From Planctobacterium marinum (GTDB lineage: Bacteria; Pseudomonadota; Gammaproteobacteria; Enterobacterales; Alteromonadaceae): a stretch of 64,000 bases of DNA. The notes below the pieces were generated by a model. That model saw nothing but the letters and a program-made list of their open reading frames with translations, did no database searches and was not told where the DNA came from. Positions 52,094 through 60,959 of this stretch are shown here, one piece after another (the first letter of the stretch is position 1; each line of letters starts with the position of its first letter). The stretch covers positions 372,001-436,000 of the forward strand of contig NZ_AP027272.1 in assembly GCF_036322805.1 (NCBI RefSeq), given 5' to 3'. The translations under genes and the position numbers were made by a program.

Positions 52094-53692
52094 TTAACCT
52101 CCTGCACCGGGGCCCGGACCACCAGGGCCACCCGGTCCACCTGCCCCTGTACTACAAGTTGCGATCGCGTTGTCTTGCAGTTCACCGGCAAACCTGTCGC
52201 CTACAATGTAGGGGAAAGCTGGGGTTAACTTGCCATCCACTTCTTTCACCGTAACGTGGTAGTGATAGCCTCGTTCTTCGTCGAAGTGAGCATTATATTG
52301 ATCCAGATAGGCACCACCCAGTGCTGTGAGCTCTGGGTCCCAATAATGATCTTCGTGATAATAACCGTTGCTCGCCACCAGTTGATTACCCGATAAAGTG
52401 GTGACCACCTCACCAAAACCCGGTCCGGCAGAAGCGTCTTCAGTGCCCTGGCTCACATCGTATTGATCCACCAGAGTACAGCTTCGTGCACCATCGGCAC
52501 AGCCAGTCGCCGAATCGGCGGAGTAATCTCGGATGGTCCAGGAACTGATGGCAAGTACCCCTTCTGCTTCCCATGGCCCATAAATTGGATAGCCATCCGC
52601 GGCAAAACCATATAGGGGCGAATGGCCATCACCCTCGTCACCCACCATGTCGGCCAGGCAAGAGGAATAAAAATGGTGGTGATAGTCATCCATGGCAGCG
52701 TGGCCGCCACAGATATCTACATCGTAAAATTCTGCAACGGGGGCCAGGTTGTACCAATCGCCCTGGTTGTTGAAGCTCATGCCATCGCCCCAGTTGTATA
52801 CGGATGAGCCATTTACCCAGAGGCCAACTTTACCCAGTCCGGTAGTACAGTCTTCTTCCGTGGGAGTGGGGGCCTTGGGGAGATACCCTTCGCGGGTATC
52901 CTGGCCAGGACATTCAGGCCCGGGGGGCCAATAACCATAACCTGCATTGGTTTCGCAATTGTTATTGCTGGCGTAGCCAATATCCTGACCAAACTGAACG
53001 GTGTCCCCTACACTGATGGTGGGAGAGCCGGTGACAAAATCAGTGGCAGCACGCGGCCGTTCGGTCAGTCCCGCCATAATGTCTTCGGTGATCAATACCG
53101 CATAGTCAGGAATACCTTGAGAGGTCACCACCGTAAAATCCTGTCCGTTCAGGGTAGTATCCGTTACTGACTGCACGTTCACCAATACGCCATTACCTGA
53201 ATTGGACTCCAGGATATGGGCTGCACGGGTTTCGTCATTGTTGATTATCCAAACGCTGGCGCTGTCATCCGTCGGTTCGTCTGGCGTATTTGTTTCATCT
53301 TCTGCGGCAGTGACGATGACAGATACGGTATCGGTAACGGCCGTATTAACACCATCATCTACGGTCACGCTGAAAGTCAGTGTTTCATCTTCATCAACAT
53401 CAGGGGCGGTAAAGGTTGTTGTGGCTGTGTCAGCATTCGTTAGCTCAACCGCGGTTCCGGCTGTTTGAACCCAAAGCACTGTATAGCTGCCATCATCCGT
53501 AATCGTTGCGGTTAAAGTGACGATATTTCCGGGTTCTGTGGTTTGCTCAGTACCCGCATCAACACCAGGGGCGTTATCAACAGTAACCACCGTGTCAGTG
53601 CTCTGTTCGGTATCGGAGCTGGAGCCGCAGGCCACCAACACTCCAGAGGCAAACAGTAGTGCCATGATTTTTGCGATTTCAGTTTTTTTCAT
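52094..53692 (-). CDS. YHYH-domain lipoprotein with PKD-like N-terminus
   Basis: A 532-residue lipoprotein. The signal and lipobox (ALLFASGVLVACGSSS) are followed by a PKD/Ig-like domain (GNIVTLTATITDDGSYTVLWVQT ... TLTFSVTVDDG). A C-terminal YHYH domain follows, with GGHAAMDDYHHHFYSSCL, SPLYGFAADGYPIYGPWE and GYHYHVTVKE, all characteristic of that family. The tail is Gly/Pro-rich (GGPGGPGGPGPG). YHYH proteins are common in marine bacteria and probably bind metals through these histidines; function is not established. First gene of a two-gene operon, with a CTGCAC-N5-CTGCAC element about 42 bases upstream. Possible target of the BaeSR-like system encoded next to it. Confidence 0.85.
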   Translation of the reverse strand: MKKTEIAKIMALLFASGVLVACGSSSDTEQSTDTVVTVDNAPGVDAGTEQTTEPGNIVTLTATITDDGSYTVLWVQTAGTAVELTNADTATTTFTAPDVDEDETLTFSVTVDDGVNTAVTDTVSVIVTAAEDETNTPDEPTDDSASVWIINNDETRAAHILESNSGNGVLVNVQSVTDTTLNGQDFTVVTSQGIPDYAVLITEDIMAGLTERPRAATDFVTGSPTISVGDTVQFGQDIGYASNNNCETNAGYGYWPPGPECPGQDTREGYLPKAPTPTEEDCTTGLGKVGLWVNGSSVYNWGDGMSFNNQGDWYNLAPVAEFYDVDICGGHAAMDDYHHHFYSSCLADMVGDEGDGHSPLYGFAADGYPIYGPWEAEGVLAISSWTIRDYSADSATGCADGARSCTLVDQYDVSQGTEDASAGPGFGEVVTTLSGNQLVASNGYYHEDHYWDPELTALGGAYLDQYNAHFDEERGYHYHVTVKEVDGKLTPAFPYIVGDRFAGELQDNAIATCSTGAGGPGGPGGPGPGAGG

Positions 53693-53722
53693 TGGCTGCT
53701 TCCAATTGATTCATCGAAGTCC

Positions 53723-53757
53723 ATTGTAAAAATCAATTGTGCAGGTTCGGTGCAGAT
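53723..53757 (-). promoter_or_regulatory. YHYH-operon promoter with direct-repeat response-regulator site
   Basis: On the minus strand: ATCTGCACCGAAC-CTGCACAATTG (53734-53757), then 5 bases and TACAAT (53723-53728), the -10. The two CTGCAC half-sites repeat with an 11-base period, as for OmpR/PhoB-type response regulators, and sit where the -35 would be. The same element occurs at 56087-56121. The start codon is 31 bases beyond the -10. Confidence 0.65.
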
Positions 53758-53864
53758 TTGATGGGATTGCTGTGCAATTTGAAAGCAGTAGCTGTGCATT
53801 GCAAAGGTTTAAATCGAACCTACAGCAAGGCTCTTAAAGCTTTTAAACCTGAAGCGAAATTGGA

Positions 53865-54551
53865 TTATTCTGCTTTGTAACCTATGCCGTAAACGGCATG
53901 TAAGATGTTCTCCTCGGGCGAGGCATTACTGAGTTTGTTGCGTAGGTTTTTCATGTGGCTGTCTATAGTACGGGTACTGACAATGCGCTCGTCCTCATAG
54001 CAAGTATTCATCAGTGAATCGCGAGAAAAGACCGTGCCGGGCTTTTTAATGAGGGTGGATAAAAGCCGAAATTCCACCGGTGTTAGCTCCACCAGTTGTT
54101 CACCCACTTTGCAACTAAAGCGCTCTAAGTTGATGTGGATGTGTTTATAGTGTATCTGCAATTCGTTTGTTGCAGATACACTATTGCCCCGGCGTAATAT
54201 TACTTTCACCCGGGTGACCACCTCTCTTGCAGAAAAGGGTTTACAGACATAATCATCGGCGCCGATTTCCAGTCCCATGAGTCTGTCTATTTCATCGACA
54301 CGAGCGGTAAGCATTAATATAGGAACATTAGATTTTTGCCGTACTTCTCTGCAGATTGTCAAACCGTCTTTATATGGCAACATGAGATCCAATATTACCG
54401 CTGTCGGTGTTCTATTCAGAATCTGTTCTACCGCGTTTTTGCCATCCGGCAACACCAGTGTTTCAAAGCCATCAAGCTGAAAGAACTCCACCAGGATGTT
54501 GGCGATTTTTTCCTGGTCTTCAACTATGATAATAAGGCCATTGTGACTCAT
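53865..54551 (-). CDS. BaeR-like OmpR-family response regulator
   Basis: A 228-residue regulator. The receiver domain (about 5-120) has IIVEDQEKI (acidic pocket), phospho-acceptor Asp in VILDLMLPYKDG, and LTARVDEIDRLMGLEIGADDYVCKPFSAREVVTRVKVILRRG. The latter stretch is very close to E. coli BaeR. A winged-helix DNA-binding domain follows (VELTPVEFRLLSTLIKKPGTVFSRDSLMN ... STRTIDSHMKNLRNKL). Its ATG overlaps the kinase stop codon by 4 bases, so the pair is translated together. It probably binds the CTGCAC-N5-CTGCAC elements at 53734 and 56087; that is inferred. Confidence 0.9.
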   Translation of the reverse strand: MSHNGLIIIVEDQEKIANILVEFFQLDGFETLVLPDGKNAVEQILNRTPTAVILDLMLPYKDGLTICREVRQKSNVPILMLTARVDEIDRLMGLEIGADDYVCKPFSAREVVTRVKVILRRGNSVSATNELQIHYKHIHINLERFSCKVGEQLVELTPVEFRLLSTLIKKPGTVFSRDSLMNTCYEDERIVSTRTIDSHMKNLRNKLSNASPEENILHAVYGIGYKAE

Positions 54552-56017
54552 TTGTGCACTCCAGTTAGCAAGGGTAAAGACACTTCCACTTTTAATCCGC
54601 CGAGATCTGATGGGGATGCTTCAATCTTACCACCATGGGCTTCTACCACGTTTTTACCTATCGTCAGACCAAGACCTGCACCGGATTCTCTGCGGGTTCG
54701 TGAGGCATCTTGACGATAGAGAGGGTCAAACAGCAGCGCGCACTCTTTCTCTGTTACCCCGGGTTTGGTGTCATCCACAGTGATAATGATATGGTTATTG
54801 TCTTTATTCACAGTAAACAAAATACGCCCTGGTGCGTCAGTGTAGGCTATGGAATTGGCACACAGGTTACGCAGTAATTGTTCAATGCGCTTAGCATCGA
54901 TATTGGTCTCGAATTTGCCTTCGTCTACTTTTAGTTCCAGGCTTATTTGCTTTTCTTCTGCTTGTTTGTGCATGCTATCCAGAACAATCGCCAGCACATC
55001 CAGCACACTTTGAGGACTAAAGTTGTATTTCAGACCACCGACGTCCGACAGGGATAAGTCGTATAAGTCGTCCACCAGGTGGCGCAGCAGCTGTATTTCT
55101 TGCTCAAAAGAGCGTAGTTGTAGTTGGTCAAAGGGTCGGATGCCAGCTTTGAGCATTTCAATTTCACCTGCAAGTACGGTAAGTGGCGTTCGCAGTTCGT
55201 GAGAGATATCAGCAAACAAACGGTTTTTAGCACTGCGGTTCTTTTCCAGGGTATCACTTAGGGAAGTGACATCAGCCATGAGTTGGCCTAATTCGTCCTG
55301 GCGTTTTTCGGGAAATGACACCGAATAGCGACCATTGGACAATTCTGAAATACCTCTTAAAATCGCCCGAACAGGCTTTAATAATCGGGTTGCTGCGACC
55401 CAGGAAACTAATCCCGCTAACAGCAGGCAGGCTAAGGCGATAAGTAAACTGGTAACTAGCTGCTGTTCTGCGAATTTACTTTGGGAATGGGCCGATAATC
55501 CAGCTTTGGGCCAACTGCGCAGTTCTCCGATAGGTGTTGGTTCACCGGTTTCATCCTCCAGATATAGAGTCAATTGTATCCCCGCACCGAACACATCCGC
55601 AGGGATGTCGCCAAGTACGAACTCGTCATTAGCATCGTATAGCGCGGTGGGTGGGCCTTTTTCATCCGAGAATGTTCCCGGGGCTGAATGATGAGGCGGG
55701 GGACGGTGATGCCTGACTTCTGGTGGAGGCCGTCTTTCACTTTGGTTAGTTCTGTTTCTCGCTGAATCCGAATCTCTTCGCAGGTTGTTCACCAGAGAGT
55801 TCATTTCCTGGGATTTTAAGGTCTCCCATGAATTACCCGCTGCCACATATTCTTGCTTCAGTTGGCCGCTAATACGCTGCAAGCGGTTCTGCTCCAGGCC
55901 GCTGATATATTCATAAAAACCCTGTTGAAAGCTCCAGCGGGCAAGTGCCAGACTCACCAAAACCACGAAGGTGATCAAGCCAAACAACGTCAAAAACAGT
56001 TTTAAAGTAATTTTCAT
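54548..56017 (-). CDS. BaeS-like sensor histidine kinase with His/Pro-rich sensor loop
   Basis: A 489-residue inner-membrane kinase. TM1 lies about 5-27; a periplasmic loop about 28-185 contains an unusual segment RRPPPEVRHHRPPPHHS (residues ~95-111); TM2 about 187-208, then HAMP. HisKA has the phospho-His in FADISHELRTPLTVL (~273). The HATPase has an N box (LLRNLCANSIAYT) and GAGLGLTIGKNVVEAHGG. It follows the BaeS plan, a kinase for envelope stress and metals. The histidine pairs may bind metal. The ATG at 56017 gives the first membrane helix; a longer frame to 56065 lacks support. Confidence 0.9.
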   Translation of the reverse strand: MKITLKLFLTLFGLITFVVLVSLALARWSFQQGFYEYISGLEQNRLQRISGQLKQEYVAAGNSWETLKSQEMNSLVNNLRRDSDSARNRTNQSERRPPPEVRHHRPPPHHSAPGTFSDEKGPPTALYDANDEFVLGDIPADVFGAGIQLTLYLEDETGEPTPIGELRSWPKAGLSAHSQSKFAEQQLVTSLLIALACLLLAGLVSWVAATRLLKPVRAILRGISELSNGRYSVSFPEKRQDELGQLMADVTSLSDTLEKNRSAKNRLFADISHELRTPLTVLAGEIEMLKAGIRPFDQLQLRSFEQEIQLLRHLVDDLYDLSLSDVGGLKYNFSPQSVLDVLAIVLDSMHKQAEEKQISLELKVDEGKFETNIDAKRIEQLLRNLCANSIAYTDAPGRILFTVNKDNNHIIITVDDTKPGVTEKECALLFDPLYRQDASRTRRESGAGLGLTIGKNVVEAHGGKIEASPSDLGGLKVEVSLPLLTGVHK

Positions 56018-56086
56018 ATTCTCAGTATAACGGGTTATTGCAGTGGAGAAATGGCACCGGGGCAAACTTCAGTAGTTCTCCATGTA

Positions 56087-56121
56087 ATCTGCACCGGATC
56101 TGCACAATTGCAGGGTACGCT
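56087..56121 (+). promoter_or_regulatory. Promoter with direct-repeat site before the small secreted protein gene
   Basis: ATCTGCACCGGAT-CTGCACAATTG (56087-56110), then 5 bases and TACGCT (56116-56121), a weak -10. Of the 24 bases, 22 match the element before the YHYH operon, with the same orientation relative to the gene and the same N5 gap to the -10. CTGCAC half-sites start at 56089 and 56100 (11-base period). Confidence 0.65.
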
Positions 56122-56165
56122 GAACTGGAATCTTAATTGTGATTGTTATGTCTTGGGAGTAATCG

Positions 56166-56426
56166 ATGATGAACCTTAAATCAAAATTAGTCATGGCGGT
56201 GTTATTCAGTGTTCTTGCCGGTCAGGTTGTTGCCAAACCGGGTAAGCAAGAAGGGCAGCGAAAAGGCCCACCACCAGAAGCCATAGAAGCTTGCGCAAAT
56301 CTGCAAGAGGGTGATGCGGTAACCTTTGAAACGCGGCGGGGAGATACCTTAAGTGGCACTTGCATGATGATTAATGACCAGCTGGCGGCGGTACCAGAAG
56401 GTCACAAACCCCCAGAGAGGAATTGA
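56166..56426 (+). CDS. Small secreted protein of unknown function
   Basis: An 86-residue protein. The signal peptide is MMNLKSKLVMAVLFSVLAGQVVA. The mature ~63 residues start KPGKQEGQRKGPPPEAIEACANLQEGDAVTFETRRGDTLSGTC and end NDQLAAVPEGHKPPERN. Two cysteines (in EACAN and SGTCM) could form a disulfide; the central GDAVTFETRRGDTLSGTC looks like two beta strands. It shares the charged, Pro-rich style of the kinase sensor loop. I do not recognise a named family. Divergent from the kinase gene, with the CTGCAC element in its promoter, so it is a likely target and possibly an accessory sensor of the two-component system. Either of the first two ATGs could be the start. Confidence 0.75.
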   Translation: MMNLKSKLVMAVLFSVLAGQVVAKPGKQEGQRKGPPPEAIEACANLQEGDAVTFETRRGDTLSGTCMMINDQLAAVPEGHKPPERN

Positions 56427-56473
56427 ATTTACTCTGATGTAGAGTTGCTTTTGCAGCTCTTACTGGAATGATA

Positions 56474-56487
56474 GTTACCTGTTAACA
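56474..56487. repeat. Palindrome ACCTGTTAACAGGT near convergent gene ends
   Basis: A perfect 14-bp palindrome (5-bp arms around TTAA) between the small secreted protein gene and the end of the RND permease gene. It could be a weak stem for transcript ends; no T-run is present. Confidence 0.3.
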
Positions 56488-56497
56488 GGTTCAAACT

Positions 56498-59400
56498 TTA
56501 CGATGCATCAGACGGTGTGGCGTTGGCCACACCGAAGTCTTCTAATATGCTGTAAAGGCAGGGGATCACTAATAATATCATCAGTGTTGATACGGCAATA
56601 CCAAAGACGATAGACACTGCCAATGGGATCAGTACCTGGGCTTGCAAGCTTGTTTCGAACATTAACGGCGTCATACCGGCGATGGTTGTGATTGAGGTTA
56701 AGAGCACAGCGCGGAATCGGTCGTAGGTTGCTTTGGCCGCGGCGTCATGCACGGATAATCCCGCTTTTACATGACGTTTGACAAACTCAACTAACAGGAT
56801 TGAGTCGTTTACAACGATACCTGCCAGAGATACGAATCCCAACATAGATGGCATGGTGAGATCAATATTCATAATCATGTGGCCCCATATCACCCCTACA
56901 AGTGCCATTGGAATGGCAACCATGACGATCAATGGTTCAACATAGCTGCGAAATTGAAAACTCAACAAAATGAACACACCAAACAAGCCCAATATAAAGG
57001 CTCGGGTCATGGAGTCTTGGGTGATGGCGCTATTTTTTACTTCGCCTTGCAGGCTGATATCTACGCCGGGGTATTTTTCTACGAACTGCGCTAAAAAGTG
57101 GCTTTGCAGGTGTTTAATCACTTTGCTTGTGTTGTTTAGCAAAGGATTGATATCGCCGTAAACGGTAACCGTTCGTTGATTATTTACCCTGGACGTTCTG
57201 GAGTAGCCGCGCGACGGTTTGACATCAGCGACGCTGCTAAGGGGAATAACTCGCTGACTCTTCGGATGAATAATGACGAAGTTGTCCAGGTCGTCAAATG
57301 AGTTGCGACTGTCCTTCTCCAGCAAGACCACAATATCCAGTTCATCATTGTTGACATTCGTCTTAAGCGCTACTTCACCCTGAAAGGCGGCTCTTAACTG
57401 GGTTGCAATCGCCTGTGAATCGATGCCCAAGGCATAGGCGCCCTCTTTGAGTTGGATGCTAAACTCAGGCTTGCCTGGGCGCAAATCATCCAGCAAGTTA
57501 TTGACGCCGGCGTAGCCCTGCAACCAGGTTTGCAGCTCATGGGATGCCGCAGATAGCGTTTCGTAGTTATCACCTGAGAGCCTTATTTCTATTGCTCTGC
57601 CACTTGGGCCGATGGCGGGTTCTTTGAAGGAAATAGCGTGGGCATTGGCTACTTCCCCAAGTTCTTCACGCCACAACTCGATAAAGTCTTGCAGGCGGGT
57701 GTTTCTCTGTTCCGCTGTTAATAAGTCAAAGGTAAGCGTGGCGAGATGCGGCCCTGTTTCCATGGCATCGGCATTGTGGCTATAAGCCACTGAAACTGCT
57801 TTGATGAGGGTTTCACGTTCATTTACTTGTAGTTGCTCGGCGGCAGCATTGGCCGCTGCAATGATGCGATTGGTAACGGTTTCGGTTTCACTCAGTGGCG
57901 TGCCTGCTGCCATCATAACCCTGGCCTGAATGATATCGCCTTCAACATTGGGAAAAGCCGAAAATTTGAGTATGCCACTGGCAGGAATGCTAATTGAGAG
58001 CAGCAATACTGCTACTACGCCACCAATAAAGGCGTAGCGAAACTGGATCAATTTTTCCGACAGGAGATAAACCCGGTTGCGAAGCTGCTCAAAGTAGCGA
58101 TCAAAAGTTTGTCGGAATTGATTAGGCGCCTGCTTTTTTTCGTGACTGAGCGAATGGTACAAATGTCTAGGCAGAATAAAAAAGGCTTCTATCAGTGATA
58201 CCGAGATAACAGCGATCAAAACAATGGGGATCACTTTCAGGATTTGCCCTAAATCCCCCTCGATATAAACCAGGCCTATGAATATGGAGAGCGTTGTCAG
58301 AAATGACGACAATACCCCTCTGGCGACTATTTGGGTGCCTTCTATGGCCGCCTGCAATGGCTTTTTGCCAAGACGCATTTGAGTGCCAATGGATTCGGCG
58401 ATGACGATAGCATCGTCCATTAAAATACCGAGAGCCAGCAGCAGCGCCACCATCGAAATCATGTTGATGGTAATGCCAAACCAGGCAAGCACAAAAGCAC
58501 TGGCAAGAAAGGACACCGGTAAACCCATCACCACCCAAAATGCGTAGCGCCAGGTAAAAAACAACCACATAACGGCGAATACCAGCAGCAAGCCTTGCCA
58601 GGCATTCGTACCTAGCAGTTGAATTCGGTCTTTTATAATGCTGGTAGCATCTTGAGTCAGTGCCAGGTTTACGTTTTCTGGTAAAGTTTGCTTAATCTTT
58701 GCTAATTCAGTCTCGACGGCCGCCAGGACATCCAGACTGTCGTCCAGGCTATTTTTTCTAACTTTCAGTAGCGCAGCGGTTTGTCCTTGATATTCATTGT
58801 GCTGTTCGGCGAATTCAAAGGTTTCGACAATGGTGGCAATTTGCCCCAGTTTTAATTCGTTGCCATTGGCTCCCGACAGTACCACTAACTGGCGCAGGTG
58901 TTCCGGCTCAATGGATTCGTTGTTGAAACGCAATTGTACATCCTGCCACTGCGTTTCAATTGTGCCTAAGGGTAAGTCGAAATTTTGTTTGGCAATAATC
59001 TGTGCCAGTGATTGGATGCTAAGACCATACTCCCTTAACGCTTGCTGCGACACCTGAATGCGTATCTGGCGTGTCGAGAAGCCCTCAATATCAATGAGCG
59101 GAATTTGCGGATTTCGCAGTAACTTTTGTTTGACCATTTCAGCCATTTGCTTCAATTCAGGCTTTGAAACCTCAGCTGTCAGAGCGATTGTGATCACATC
59201 CTGCTCTCGGCCTTGTTCCGTTATAACCGGAGATTCGACTTCGGAAGGAAACTCAGTGATACCGTCCAGCGCCGTTTTTACGTCGTCTTTAAACTGCTCA
59301 AAGTTGCCGTTTTCCTGCATTTTGATGCTAAATATGGCCATATTCTGCCGAGATTGGCAGATCTTCTCATCCACAAAGCTAATGCCATCGAAAGCCCGTT

Positions 59401-59596
59401 CAATAGGTAAACAGATATTCTGTTCCACATCTGCGGGCGTGGCACCGGGATAGACCACGTTGATATCCAGGGTGTACTTATTGATTAAGGGAAAAGTTTC
59501 TCGCTTCAGCTCTGGCACAGTGATTAAACCAAGCACCAGTAACAACAGCATCATCAAGTTGGCGGCGGTGGGGTGGGCAGCAAAGAAGCGGATCAT
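56498..59596 (-). CDS. RND efflux permease (second system)
   Basis: A 1032-residue inner-membrane exporter. N-terminus MIRFFAAHPTAANLMMLLLLVLGLITVP, large periplasmic loops and 12 membrane helices. TM4 contains LALGILMDDAIVIAESIG and the second half FVSLAGIVVNDSILLVEF, both with the usual acidic and small residues. It ends within a hydrophilic tail. The gene overlaps the adaptor stop by 4 bases (ATGA). No outer-membrane channel gene follows. Together with the TetR gene upstream it forms a three-gene operon under a perfect 30-bp palindrome. Confidence 0.92.
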   Translation of the reverse strand: MIRFFAAHPTAANLMMLLLLVLGLITVPELKRETFPLINKYTLDINVVYPGATPADVEQNICLPIERAFDGISFVDEKICQSRQNMAIFSIKMQENGNFEQFKDDVKTALDGITEFPSEVESPVITEQGREQDVITIALTAEVSKPELKQMAEMVKQKLLRNPQIPLIDIEGFSTRQIRIQVSQQALREYGLSIQSLAQIIAKQNFDLPLGTIETQWQDVQLRFNNESIEPEHLRQLVVLSGANGNELKLGQIATIVETFEFAEQHNEYQGQTAALLKVRKNSLDDSLDVLAAVETELAKIKQTLPENVNLALTQDATSIIKDRIQLLGTNAWQGLLLVFAVMWLFFTWRYAFWVVMGLPVSFLASAFVLAWFGITINMISMVALLLALGILMDDAIVIAESIGTQMRLGKKPLQAAIEGTQIVARGVLSSFLTTLSIFIGLVYIEGDLGQILKVIPIVLIAVISVSLIEAFFILPRHLYHSLSHEKKQAPNQFRQTFDRYFEQLRNRVYLLSEKLIQFRYAFIGGVVAVLLLSISIPASGILKFSAFPNVEGDIIQARVMMAAGTPLSETETVTNRIIAAANAAAEQLQVNERETLIKAVSVAYSHNADAMETGPHLATLTFDLLTAEQRNTRLQDFIELWREELGEVANAHAISFKEPAIGPSGRAIEIRLSGDNYETLSAASHELQTWLQGYAGVNNLLDDLRPGKPEFSIQLKEGAYALGIDSQAIATQLRAAFQGEVALKTNVNNDELDIVVLLEKDSRNSFDDLDNFVIIHPKSQRVIPLSSVADVKPSRGYSRTSRVNNQRTVTVYGDINPLLNNTSKVIKHLQSHFLAQFVEKYPGVDISLQGEVKNSAITQDSMTRAFILGLFGVFILLSFQFRSYVEPLIVMVAIPMALVGVIWGHMIMNIDLTMPSMLGFVSLAGIVVNDSILLVEFVKRHVKAGLSVHDAAAKATYDRFRAVLLTSITTIAGMTPLMFETSLQAQVLIPLAVSIVFGIAVSTLMILLVIPCLYSILEDFGVANATPSDAS

Positions 59597-60957
59597 AAGG
59601 TCTGCTCACCCATTTCGCGAAGTTGTTGTTCCAGGTCGACTGCCGTTTGTGTGAGCAGCGCCATTCCCTCAACGGCGGGGAACAATTCCGATACCACTAC
59701 TTTTTGGTGGGTAATGTCATCCGGATTGTAAAGGGCAATGTCCCGCTGAGTGAACAGGGGAAGTAATTGCTGCTTGCGCAAGTGATCCTGGTTATCCACT
59801 AAGTACAAGGTATCAGCTTTTATCGCGGACCGTGGAATAAGCACATAGTCGCTTGCCTTGCCTTGCAATCTGACCGACAGATACATGCCTTTCACCAATG
59901 GTGGTTTGGTTCTTGGGTCAAACTTGGCGTAATTGTTCAGCACACTGACGATAACGCCAACGGTGCGGGTTTGCGGGTCGAGGTTGTCGGCGATACGCTC
60001 CACTTTAGCAGGCCATTTGAGGTTTTGCTCAGTAGGATGTTCAATAATTACCGATAGTCCGGATAGTAGCTTTTGAGGAGATGAGGCACCAGAGGTCAAC
60101 AGTTGTTGAATATTAACCTTTTGGGTGTCCAGCGTTGCTACAATGCGACGAAAATCCTTTACGGAAAACTGCGCATTGATCAGCATTTTGTCGAAACTGC
60201 TGGCTTCAAAAAGTGCACTTCCTGAACCGATAAACTGATTTTCCTCAACATAGACTGCGCTGATCCGGGAAGTGAAGGGAAGGCTGACTTCGGTTCTTTC
60301 AATGTTTCGTTGCGCTTGCTCCACTGTTGCTTCGGCGATCTCTATCCTGGCTTTTAACACCTCTAATTCTGCGGGTAACGTGGTCAGATAGCCTGTCAGA
60401 TTTTGCACTTCTTGTTGTATTTGCAATAGGGCCTGCTGTTGTGCATCAAGTTCACTCTGGGAAACGGAGCCTTGTTTGTGTAAACCCAGCTTGCGCTGAA
60501 ATTCGTTTTCTACCACCGAGCGCTTTTGTTCTGCCAGTTGTAAGTCCAGCTTGGTGTTCTCTATAGTGAGTAGCAGTTGCTGATAGTTTTGTTGATTCAC
60601 CAGTACATCGGCGGTCGCTTGTTTAAGTGCTAACTGGAAATCTTTGTTGTCCAGTTTAACCAGTAAAGTGCCTGCAGGCAGCAACGCACCTTTTTTTAAA
60701 TTGGGGTGCAGATAAGTAATTTTACTGCCAACCTCGGCTTTCACAGGCAGTTGGATATCGGGCTCCACTGTACCAAAACCCACAATTTCGGGCTTTATCC
60801 TGCCGGGTTGTGTGGAAATGGTTTCTGCCAAAAATGTCTTTTTTTCAGCGTCAGAATGGGCTAATTCTGGTTGCGTTTTCACAATGAGCATCGCTGCGGC
60901 TGCGCCAAGAATGGCGAGTAAAGGTAACATGGTCTTTCGGGTTAATATTTTCTGCAT
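59593..60957 (-). CDS. RND efflux periplasmic adaptor (second system)
   Basis: A 454-residue adaptor, longer than the first system's (367) because of a longer coiled-coil hairpin (KLDLQLAEQKRSVVENEFQRKLGLHKQG ... ELDAQQQALLQIQQEVQNLTGYL). The N-terminal membrane anchor is MLPLLAILGAAAAMLIV. Lipoyl halves are VEPDIQLPVKAEVGSKITYLHPNLKKGALLPAGTLLVKLD and EVSLPFTSRISAVYVEENQFIGSG. It begins 2 bases after the TetR stop codon and overlaps the permease start, so expression is coupled. Confidence 0.9.
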   Translation of the reverse strand: MQKILTRKTMLPLLAILGAAAAMLIVKTQPELAHSDAEKKTFLAETISTQPGRIKPEIVGFGTVEPDIQLPVKAEVGSKITYLHPNLKKGALLPAGTLLVKLDNKDFQLALKQATADVLVNQQNYQQLLLTIENTKLDLQLAEQKRSVVENEFQRKLGLHKQGSVSQSELDAQQQALLQIQQEVQNLTGYLTTLPAELEVLKARIEIAEATVEQAQRNIERTEVSLPFTSRISAVYVEENQFIGSGSALFEASSFDKMLINAQFSVKDFRRIVATLDTQKVNIQQLLTSGASSPQKLLSGLSVIIEHPTEQNLKWPAKVERIADNLDPQTRTVGVIVSVLNNYAKFDPRTKPPLVKGMYLSVRLQGKASDYVLIPRSAIKADTLYLVDNQDHLRKQQLLPLFTQRDIALYNPDDITHQKVVVSELFPAVEGMALLTQTAVDLEQQLREMGEQTL

Positions 60958-60959
60958 AA

